A stretch of DNA of 40,566 nucleotides, from positions 1 to 40,566 of the forward strand of contig JBASCW010000091.1 of NCBI GenBank assembly GCA_049651845.1. Reading direction: 5' to 3'. Below the pieces are notes generated by a model. That model was given only the letters and a program-made list of their open reading frames with translations, searched no databases and had not been told where the DNA came from. Source of the DNA: RBG-16-66-20 sp049651845 (GTDB lineage: Bacteria > Pseudomonadota > Gammaproteobacteria > Burkholderiales > SG8-39). A program made the translations under genes and the position numbers. This document shows positions 34,540 to 40,566 of this stretch, one piece after another (the stretch's first letter is position 1; each line of letters starts with the position of its first letter).

Positions 34540-35736
34540 ATGGCGCGCACCCACTACAGCGAAATCGAAGGCCGCGGCGGCGCGTACCTGGCGCTGCTCG
34601 CGGTGCTCGGTGCCCTGGTCCTCGCGGGCCTGGGCGCCGCCTGGACCATGGAGCACCAAGGCCACTACATCACCGGCATGAGCAATCGCATCGTGTGGGG
34701 AACCCCGCACGTGTTCGCGGTGTTCCTGATCGTCGCCGCCTCGGGCGCGCTCAACGTCGCCTCGATCGCCTCGGTGTTCGGGCGCGAGCTCTACAAGCCG
34801 CTCGCGCGGCTCTCCGCGCTGCTCGCCGTGACGCTGCTCGCCGGCGGCCTGGCGGTGCTCGTGCTCGACCTCGGGCGCCCCGAACGGCTGATCGTGGCGA
34901 TGACGCACTACAACTTCAAGTCGATCTTCGCCTGGAACATCTTCCTCTACACCGGCTTCTTCGCCATCGTGGCGCTGTACCTGTGGACGATGATGGAGCG
35001 GCGCATGCACGGCTACAGCAAGCGCGCGGGAGTGCTCGCGTTCCTCTGGCGCCTGATCCTCACCACCGGCACCGGCTCGATCTTCGGCTTCCTGGTGGCG
35101 CGCGAGGCGTACAACAGCGCGCTGCTCGCGCCGCTGTTCATCATCATGTCGTTCTCCTTCGGCCTGGCGATCTTCGTATTGGTGCTGATGACCGCCTGTG
35201 AATGGAGCGGGCGCGCGCTGGGTGACGTGGTGCTCAAGCGCTTGCGCAACCTGCTCGGCGTGTTCGTCGCGGCGGTGCTGTATTTCGTGGCGGTCCAGCA
35301 CCTCACCAACCTCTACATCGCGCGCCAGCACGACGTGGTGCGCTTTTTCCTCTGGGACGGCGGCATCTACACCGCCCTCTTCTGGCTCGGGCAGGTTCTC
35401 GTCGGCGGCATCGTGCCCCTCGTGCTGCTGTTCGGGGCCTCATCGCGCCGCGCCCTCGCGGGCGCGGCGGCGTGCGTGATCGCGGGCGGCCTCGCGCAAC
35501 TCTACGTGCTCATCATCGGCGGCCAGGCCTACCCGCAGCTCATGTTCCCGGATAAGGAAGTCGCCAGCAGCTTCTTCGACGGCGTGGTCGCGGCCTATGC
35601 GCCGAGCCTGCCGGAGGTGGCGCTGGGCGTGGGCGGCGTGGCGCTGGCGCTCGCGCTCACCGCAGTGGCGCTGAAAGTGCTTCCGTTCCTGCCGAAGAGC
35701 CTCGCCGACGGCGACGTCGAATCCGCTGCGGCATGA
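34540..35736 (+). CDS. dsrP: DsrP, NrfD-like membrane subunit
   Basis: 398-aa polytopic membrane protein of the NrfD/PsrC type with many hydrophobic helices. The segment LDLGRPERLIVAM (about residue 108) and MSNRIVWGTPHVFAVFLIVA near residue 47 are typical. It is the quinone-interacting anchor for DsrO/DsrJ. Its stop overlaps dsrN (ATGA). Confidence 0.95.
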   Translation: MARTHYSEIEGRGGAYLALLAVLGALVLAGLGAAWTMEHQGHYITGMSNRIVWGTPHVFAVFLIVAASGALNVASIASVFGRELYKPLARLSALLAVTLLAGGLAVLVLDLGRPERLIVAMTHYNFKSIFAWNIFLYTGFFAIVALYLWTMMERRMHGYSKRAGVLAFLWRLILTTGTGSIFGFLVAREAYNSALLAPLFIIMSFSFGLAIFVLVLMTACEWSGRALGDVVLKRLRNLLGVFVAAVLYFVAVQHLTNLYIARQHDVVRFFLWDGGIYTALFWLGQVLVGGIVPLVLLFGASSRRALAGAAACVIAGGLAQLYVLIIGGQAYPQLMFPDKEVASSFFDGVVAAYAPSLPEVALGVGGVALALALTAVALKVLPFLPKSLADGDVESAAA

Positions 35737-37112
35737 ACCGCCTGTTCATCTCCGCTGCCCACAAGTCCTCGGGCAAGACCACAGTGTGCATAGGCCTGTG
35801 CGCGGCGCTCGCCGCGCGCGGCGAGGTGGTACAGCCCTTCAAGAAGGGGCCGGACTACATCGATCCGCTGTGGCTGGGGCTCGCCGCCGGGCGGCCCTGC
35901 TACAACCTCGACGCCTACCTGATGGGTGCGGAGGAGATCCGCGCCCAAGTCGCGCGCCGCATGGGCGGGGCCACGCTCGGGATCGTCGAAGGCAACAAGG
36001 GCCTGTACGACGGGCTCGACCTGCACGGCAGCAACAGTAACGCCGCGATGGCCGCGCTGCTCGGCACGCCCGTGGTGCTGGTGATCGACGCGCGCGGCAT
36101 GACGCGCGGCATCGCGCCGCTCATCCTCGGCTACCAGGCGTTCGACCCCAGCATTCGCATCGCCGGTGTGATCCTCAACCAGCTCGGGGGCTCGCGCCAC
36201 GAGGCGAAGCTGCGCGCGGTGATCGAGCACTACACCGGCGTGCCGGTGCTCGGCGCCGTGCAGCACGACGAGCGCATGACGATCGCGGAACGGCACCTCG
36301 GCCTGGTGCCGAGCAACGAGGCCGAAGGCGCGCGCGCGCGGGTAGATGAAATCGCGGCGCTGGTTTCCCGGCAGGTGGATCTCGATCGGTTGCTGTTGCT
36401 CTCCCGGCAAGTCACGCCGATACCCGCCGGGAATCCAGACCCTAGTGCAGTGCCTCCTCCGGCAGTTCGCATCGGCATCGCGCGCGACGCCGCGTTCGGC
36501 TTCTACTATCCGGGCGATCTCGATGCGCTGCGCTCGGCGGGCGCGGAGCTGGTGAGCTTCGACGCCCTGCACGACGCGCACCTGCCGCAGGTCGACGGCG
36601 TCTTCATCGGCGGCGGATTTCCGGAGACGCACATGGAGGCGCTGGCCGCGAATACCGGCCTGCGCCGCGAGCTGCACGACGCGATCGAAGCGGGCCTGCC
36701 GGCCTACGCCGAATGCGGCGGGCTGATGTACCTCGCGCGCGGCATCGAGTGGAACGGGCGCTGCGCCGGGATGGTCGGGGTGATTCCCGCCGATATCGTC
36801 ATGCACGCAAGGCCCGTAGGGCGCGGCTACGTGCAGTTGCGCGAGACCGGCCGCAGCCCCTGGCCGGAGCCGCCGGCGCGCGAAGCGCGTCTCGTTCCCG
36901 CGCACGAGTTCCACTATTCAAGCGTGGAGAACCTCGCGCCCGGCGTCGAGTTCGCCTATGAGGTGGAGCGCGGCCACGGCATCGACGGCCGGCATGACGG
37001 CATCGTGCACAAGAATCTGCTCGCCTCGTTTGCCCACCTGCGCGATGTCGAGGGCAACCGCTGGACGGCGCGCTTCGTCGATTTCGTGAGGAGCCGCAAG
37101 CATGCAGCTTGA
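35733..37112 (+). CDS. dsrN: DsrN, siroheme amidase (cobyrinate a,c-diamide synthase-like)
   Basis: 459-aa CobB/CbiA-type glutamine amidotransferase. N-terminal ATPase domain with the P-loop-like AAHKSSGKTTVCIGLCAAL (about residues 8-26) and KKGPDYIDPLWL; C-terminal class I triad domain with C-nucleophile in LPAYAECGGLMYLARG (about residue 329) and a late His in AHEFHYSS. DsrN amidates siroheme to the siroamide used by DsrAB. It overlaps the next gene by 11 bp. Confidence 0.95.
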   Translation: MNRLFISAAHKSSGKTTVCIGLCAALAARGEVVQPFKKGPDYIDPLWLGLAAGRPCYNLDAYLMGAEEIRAQVARRMGGATLGIVEGNKGLYDGLDLHGSNSNAAMAALLGTPVVLVIDARGMTRGIAPLILGYQAFDPSIRIAGVILNQLGGSRHEAKLRAVIEHYTGVPVLGAVQHDERMTIAERHLGLVPSNEAEGARARVDEIAALVSRQVDLDRLLLLSRQVTPIPAGNPDPSAVPPPAVRIGIARDAAFGFYYPGDLDALRSAGAELVSFDALHDAHLPQVDGVFIGGGFPETHMEALAANTGLRRELHDAIEAGLPAYAECGGLMYLARGIEWNGRCAGMVGVIPADIVMHARPVGRGYVQLRETGRSPWPEPPAREARLVPAHEFHYSSVENLAPGVEFAYEVERGHGIDGRHDGIVHKNLLASFAHLRDVEGNRWTARFVDFVRSRKHAA

Positions 37113-37413
37113 TGCCGAAGGTTATCTGCTCGATCCGGCCGACTGGAACGAGCAAGTGGCCAAGGCGCTCGCGCGCGAGGAGGGCATCGCCCTCTCCGAC
37201 GAGCATTGGGCCGTGATCCGCTTCATGCGCGAGTACTACGAGCAGCACCAGATCGCGCCGGACGTGCGCCACGTCATGAAGTACCTGGCCGGGTTCAAGG
37301 GCACGGGCAAGGCCGGACGCAACGACGTGTTCGTGCTGTTTCCCTACGGCTACGTCAAGCAGGCCTGCAAGATCGCCGGCATGCGCAAGCCGCGCGCCTG
37401 GAGCACCGGTTGA
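37102..37413 (+). CDS. second DsrC-like protein, CysB only
   Basis: 103-aa DsrC-family protein: LDAEGYLLDPADW, SDEHWAVIRFMREYYEQHQIA, then VFVLFPYGYVKQACKIAGMRKP. CysB is present (C89) but the CysA position is W100 in the tail PRAWSTG. It starts 11 bp inside the end of dsrN, so its translation is coupled to dsrN. It sits where A. vinosum has dsrR directly after dsrN. A role in siroheme amidation, DsrAB maturation or regulation is more plausible than the two-thiol chemistry of true DsrC. Confidence 0.9.
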   Translation: MQLDAEGYLLDPADWNEQVAKALAREEGIALSDEHWAVIRFMREYYEQHQIAPDVRHVMKYLAGFKGTGKAGRNDVFVLFPYGYVKQACKIAGMRKPRAWSTG

Positions 37414-37417
37414 GGTC

Positions 37418-37735
37418 ATGATCATCGTTACGCCGCAGGCCGCCGAGCAGATACGCAAATCGGCGCCGCAGCCCGGCGCGGGCGGCGTCTGCCTGCGCCT
37501 TGCCGCGCGCCTGGACGGCAAGGGCGTGATCGAGTACGGCATGGGGCTCGACGATCCGGCCGAGGGCGACACCAAGGTGGAGTCGAGCGGCATCACGATC
37601 CTGGTCTCGCCTGGCAGCGTCGAGCTGCTCACCGGCGCGACGCTGGACTACGTCGAGATCAATCCCGGCGAGCCGCGCTTCATCTTCATCAATCCGAACG
37701 ATCCGTCGCACAAGGCGCCCAAGCTCGGAGGCTGA
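37418..37735 (+). CDS. dsrR: DsrR, A-type (IscA-like) scaffold lacking cluster cysteines
   Basis: 105-aa HesB/IscA-fold protein: TPQAAEQIRKSAPQPGAGG, LRLAARLDGKGVIEYGMG, ILVSPGSVELLTGATLDYVE, ending KLGG. It has one cysteine (C29) and lacks the C-terminal CxC of iron-sulfur IscA, as known for DsrR, which is reported to affect dsr expression post-transcriptionally. ATG 37418 is 4 bp after the dsrC-like stop. It is the last recognisable gene of the dsr operon; no dsrS was found. Confidence 0.92.
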   Translation: MIIVTPQAAEQIRKSAPQPGAGGVCLRLAARLDGKGVIEYGMGLDDPAEGDTKVESSGITILVSPGSVELLTGATLDYVEINPGEPRFIFINPNDPSHKAPKLGG

Positions 37736-37744
37736 AGGCGCGGG

Positions 37745-38284
37745 ATGCCGCCAGGCAGGCCGATCGTGCCTGGACACGGCGAATGGGGAATTCAAACCAC
37801 CTTTTCCTGTCCATCCGCGACCGCATCGCCGCACGTGAATCGCGCGGTGTTTGGTGAATATCCCCCCTCGCGCAGGTTTGTCGGTCTCTGCGTCGACCCG
37901 CCGGGGCGGATTTCGACGCACTCTGACCGCGATACGCAAGCGTGGGCCGAGCGCTACGGCCGGGACCTGGAGAACATTTCCATTCACCCGCCGCGCATCT
38001 GGAACCACCTGGGGCGCGCCTACTTCGTCGCCCGGCGCTACGCAGAGGCGGTGGAAGCCTTCAAGCGGATCGCGGCGCCCGACCAGTTCCACCATGCCTT
38101 CCTCGCTGCCTGCTACGCGCAGTTCGGCGACACCACGGCCGCGTACAATCATCTCAGGGAGATTCTGAGCCGGAATCCTGGCTTCAGCCGGAGTACGACG
38201 CTCCTACCCATCCTCCACTACAAGCGCGACCGCGATCTCGCGCACCATCGCAACTGCGCGGTGAAAGCCGGGCTGCCGATGTAA
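37745..38284 (+). pseudogene. remnant of a TPR-containing adenylate-cyclase-type protein
   Basis: An open frame of 179 codons. From about residue 66 onward it reads like the C-terminal TPR tail of adenylate/guanylate cyclase proteins: WNHLGRAYFVARRYAEAVEAFKRI, HHAFLAACYAQFGDTTAAYNHLREIL, and a final DLAHHRNCAVKAGLPM. The first 65 residues look non-coding, with no signal or domain, and no SD precedes the ATG. The cyclase catalytic part and upstream TPRs are missing. I take it as a 3' gene fragment. It lies where dsrS might be expected and has lower GC than the dsr genes. Confidence 0.6.
37751..37773 (+). terminator. hairpin after dsrR
   Basis: CCAGGCA and TGCCTGG form a perfect 7-bp stem with a 9-nt loop, 15 bp after the dsrR stop. 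No U-tract follows, so it may be a 3' RNA-stabilising or rho-assisted terminator structure. Confidence 0.35.
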
Positions 38285-38324
38285 CCTGGTGCCCGCCGCC
38301 TCCACCACTGCCTATCGCGTTCGA

Positions 38325-39287
38325 TTAGACCAGTCCCACCGGTCGATCCGGTGTCGCCCCACCGGATTCCGCCCTGCTGCTTTGAGTTCTGCCCAGGGAC
38401 GTGATCTGCTGATTTATCCATGCGGCAGTCTTCGCCGCGCCGCCGAAACTGAACAGGTGAACGCCGACCACGTTGCACGAATGGCGGACTCGGCAGTATC
38501 GCGCGACTTCGACCAATTGCTCGCGCGGATCAGTGTGAGTGAAAAGCCGGATTGCATCCATCCCCTGCGTGCGCAACGCACGAAGCGAAGCACTCACCCC
38601 GCAAAGCTGCGCAAAACGCAGCAGCGCGCGCGCTTCTGTCGGACCCGCAATGCCCACGTGCAGCGGGACCGCGGGCATAGTTCTGGCGATGTTGGCGCAA
38701 TACGCGATCACACGCGCCGGCGCAAACGAGAACTGGGTCACGAGGTGCGCGGCTAGCCCCTGCGCGGAAACCATGGCGAGCTTGTCCGACAGGGCCTGGT
38801 CGATCACGCCGCTTGGAATATGCGGATGACCTTCCGGATACCCCGGCAGACCGACTTCGCGAATGCCGAATCTGGCAAAAACGCCCTCGCGCAGCAACTC
38901 TGCGCCACTTTCATAGGGTCCGACCGGCCGCGGTTCGTCGCCGCCGAGAAGCAGCACCGTCGATAGGCCCGCTTCGCTCGCGGCGCGCCCGAGAAACGAG
39001 TCAAGTTCGGCGCGCGATCCGACGCGGCGTGCCGCAATATGCGCGACCGGTTCGAGTCCGACCGCGCGAATCCTCTTGAGCGCCGGAAGCGACTGGGCGA
39101 GACGATGCCGCGGCGGATGATTTACGTATATGCGCGCGCCCGACGGCAGCTGCGCGGCGATCTCCTGCGCGTCGCCGGCCCTGTCCGGACTCATCTCGAG
39201 CGAGCCGCTCGCGAGCAACTCGGTCATCGCGCGCGCCGCGTGGCCTTCAAGGGATTGGTCGGGGAATTGCTCGAGGCCGGTACTCAT
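38325..39287 (-). CDS. methylenetetrahydrofolate reductase-like protein
   Basis: 320-aa protein with the MTHFR/MetF barrel pattern: LEMSPDRAGDAQEIAAQLP near the N terminus, ARRVGSRAELDSFLGRAA, VLLLGGDEPRPVGPYES, LPGYPEGHPHIPSG and LVTQFSFAP (QFSF matching the family Q-x-x-F). ATG 39287 is chosen over GTG 39293 because GGAAGG lies 5 nt upstream. It reduces methylene-THF to methyl-THF in MetF proper; this version is divergent, so another C1 or aromatic demethylation-linked reductase role is possible. Downstream of ahcY and the kinase on the same strand, it supports a methyl-cycle role. Confidence 0.82.
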   Translation of the reverse strand: MSTGLEQFPDQSLEGHAARAMTELLASGSLEMSPDRAGDAQEIAAQLPSGARIYVNHPPRHRLAQSLPALKRIRAVGLEPVAHIAARRVGSRAELDSFLGRAASEAGLSTVLLLGGDEPRPVGPYESGAELLREGVFARFGIREVGLPGYPEGHPHIPSGVIDQALSDKLAMVSAQGLAAHLVTQFSFAPARVIAYCANIARTMPAVPLHVGIAGPTEARALLRFAQLCGVSASLRALRTQGMDAIRLFTHTDPREQLVEVARYCRVRHSCNVVGVHLFSFGGAAKTAAWINQQITSLGRTQSSRAESGGATPDRPVGLV

Positions 39288-39366
39288 ACTCACCTTCCTT
39301 TGGCGCTATGAGGGGGGCGCGTTTTCGCACCGCAGACCGCTACCGAAATCGCCTGCTTTGCTCGCG

Positions 39367-39392
39367 ACGACGGCAACAAACTCCGCCGTCGT
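39367..39392 (-). promoter_or_regulatory. hairpin between kinase and metF-like genes
   Basis: ACGACGGC and GCCGTCGT form a perfect 8-bp stem with a 10-nt loop in the 123-bp leader of the metF-like gene, right after the kinase stop. No U-tract on either strand. It could be a leader hairpin or a weak terminator; I could not match it to a SAM or SAH riboswitch. Confidence 0.35.
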
Positions 39393-39410
39393 GGCAAGGC
39401 GCGCCGCGTC

Positions 39411-40367
39411 TCAGAGGGCATTAAATGCACTTGCCGGTACGATCGCGCCGAACGCCTGTGCGCAGCGCTCGAAGATCTCCTGCCGGGATGGACGATGGTT
39501 CTGCGCGCCATGATGCTCGATCTTGAATGTCGCGAGCGTACTTGCGATTCGAGCCGTGCTCTGCCAGTCGAGGCCGCTCATGATTCCGTGCAACAATCCC
39601 GCCCTGTACGCGTCGCCGCAACCCGTAGGGTCAACCACTCGAATCGGAGCCACCGCTCCTACTTCGATTCGCTCCTCGCCAGCGTAAATTGTGGAGCCTT
39701 CTGCGCCCTGCGTTACGACGAGTGCATCGACCTGCCTCGCGATATCTGCCAAGGATCTTCCCATTCGTTCCGCAAGCACTGCTCCTTCGTAATCGTTGAC
39801 CGCGACGTACGTGGCCAGCTTGACGAAGAACTCGAGCTGCTCGCCAGTGAACGATGGAATTGCCTGCCCGGGATCGAAGATGAACGGAACTCTGGCCTCT
39901 GACAGCGCCTGCGCGTGCTGTAGCATGCCTTCCGGCCCGTCCGGCGCGACGATGGCGACTTGCATACCGTGCGCGCGCCCGATCCGGTTGACGTGCGAAT
40001 GCATCATCGCACCCGGGTGAAACGCGGTGATCTGGTTGTTATCCAGGTCGGTAACTATGAATGCCTGCGCCGTAAGCCGGTCTTGGACGATGGTTACCTT
40101 GGAATGCTCGATATCCAACTGGCCCAGGCGCCGCTTATAGTCCGTTCCATCCTCGCCCAGAGTCGCCACAATCGACGCGCGCTCCCCGAGCAGCTTGAGA
40201 TTGTAGGCAATGTTTCCCGCGCATCCGCCATAGTCGCGTTTCATGCCAGGAACGAGGAACGATACATTGAGGATGTGTATCTGATCCGGCAGGATATGAT
40301 CGCGAAATCGCCCTTGAAACGTCATGACGTTGTCGAACGCCAGCGACCCACAGATGAGCGCAGACAC
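39411..40367 (-). CDS. PfkB-family sugar/adenosine kinase
   Basis: 318-aa ribokinase/PfkB-family kinase. N-terminal motif GGCAGNIAYNLKLLG (residues 47-61) and the C-terminal ATP/anion-hole motif VVDPTGCGDAYRAGLLHG with catalytic D252. Given ahcY 70 bp upstream in the same direction, adenosine is the likely substrate: it would clear the adenosine made from S-adenosylhomocysteine. Start is GTG 40367. A different sugar kinase is the alternative. Confidence 0.85.
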   Translation of the reverse strand: MSALICGSLAFDNVMTFQGRFRDHILPDQIHILNVSFLVPGMKRDYGGCAGNIAYNLKLLGERASIVATLGEDGTDYKRRLGQLDIEHSKVTIVQDRLTAQAFIVTDLDNNQITAFHPGAMMHSHVNRIGRAHGMQVAIVAPDGPEGMLQHAQALSEARVPFIFDPGQAIPSFTGEQLEFFVKLATYVAVNDYEGAVLAERMGRSLADIARQVDALVVTQGAEGSTIYAGEERIEVGAVAPIRVVDPTGCGDAYRAGLLHGIMSGLDWQSTARIASTLATFKIEHHGAQNHRPSRQEIFERCAQAFGAIVPASAFNAL

Positions 40368-40437
40368 CTAGCGCCCCCCGCCTCTGGCCGGGTGTAGGCA
40401 AGGACCCGGGCTAGCGTTCGTCGCTGCAATGCGCATG

Positions 40438-40566
40438 TCAGTAGCGGTAGTGCTCCGACTTGTAGGGCCCGGCCATCGGCACGCCGATGTACTTTGCCTG
40501 CGCTTCGCTAAGCTCGGTGAGCTGCGCGTTCAGCTTTTTCAGCTGCAGCCGCGCGACCTTCTCGTC
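40438..40566 (-). CDS. ahcY: adenosylhomocysteinase, C-terminal 42 codons
   Basis: Only the 3' end is in the window. The minus strand encodes DEKVARLQLKKLNAQLTEL, then QAKYIGVPMAGPYKSEHYRY and a TGA stop at 40438. The ending P-x-K-x-x-x-YRY is the invariant C terminus of S-adenosylhomocysteine hydrolase, where the Lys-Tyr pair binds NAD in the neighbouring subunit. The enzyme splits S-adenosylhomocysteine into homocysteine and adenosine. The rest continues beyond position 40566. Confidence 0.95.
   Translation of the reverse strand, partial: DEKVARLQLKKLNAQLTELSEAQAKYIGVPMAGPYKSEHYRY

Noticed and set aside
39294..39410. SAM or SAH riboswitch in the metF-like leader
   Set aside because: Only one simple hairpin is seen; conserved riboswitch core sequences could not be matched by eye.

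Overview
The window reads as chromosomal DNA of a GC-rich, sulfur-oxidising proteobacterium, most likely a betaproteobacterium (inference from gene content and protein style). The anchor is an apparently complete reverse dissimilatory sulfite reductase (rDsr) operon on the + strand at 25.3-37.7 kb, in the order dsrA-B-E-F-H-C-M-K-L-J-O-P-N, then a second dsrC-like gene and dsrR. dsrE/F/H and dsrL are present and no dsrD was seen, which marks the oxidative rather than the sulfate-reducing type. No apr, sat, sox, tRNA, rRNA, IS element or CRISPR array was found.

Layout. 0-2 kb (minus): metallophosphoesterase, TauE/SafE sulfite exporter and a small membrane protein, divergent from soeABC (2.1-6.5 kb, plus), the cytoplasmic sulfite:quinone oxidoreductase. 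6.5-7.9 kb: exported dienelactone-hydrolase-like protein and a DUF302 protein. 7.9-10.9 kb (minus): DsrE2, a FadL-type porin, a frameshifted SCP2-like exported protein and an exported DsrE protein. 11.0-11.6 kb: CsoR-family regulator and TusA, divergent from dsrE2 across two ATAC...GTAT palindromes. 11.6-17.1 kb: a CysB-only DsrC paralogue, a double-TusA protein, conserved hypotheticals, a Sel1-repeat protein, a cysteine-free DsrC paralogue between two Fe(II)/2-oxoglutarate dioxygenases, and an S24-like protein. 17.2-21.9 kb: a visibly less GC-rich block with groESL, a lipoprotein, a TetR regulator, a small membrane protein and a di-iron-type MBL protein flanked by inverted-repeat elements. 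22.0-25.1 kb: another cysteine-free DsrC paralogue, a small conserved protein, and a minus-strand operon (TauD-like dioxygenase, unknown protein, Cas6/Cmx6-like RAMP protein) divergent from dsrA. 37.7-38.3 kb: remnant of a TPR/adenylate-cyclase-type gene. 38.3-40.6 kb (minus): methyl-cycle genes ahcY (3' end only), a PfkB/adenosine-kinase-like gene and a metF-like gene.

How it fits together. Sulfane sulfur arriving by TusA/DsrE2-type carriers would pass through DsrEFH to DsrC, be oxidised to sulfite by rDsrAB with DsrL and the DsrMKJOP membrane complex, and then be oxidised to sulfate by SoeABC or exported by TauE. The most unusual parts are five DsrC-family paralogues with graded loss of the two redox cysteines, the pairing of DsrC-like genes with 2OG dioxygenases, and a lone Cas6-like protein co-transcribed with a TauD-like enzyme next to dsrA.
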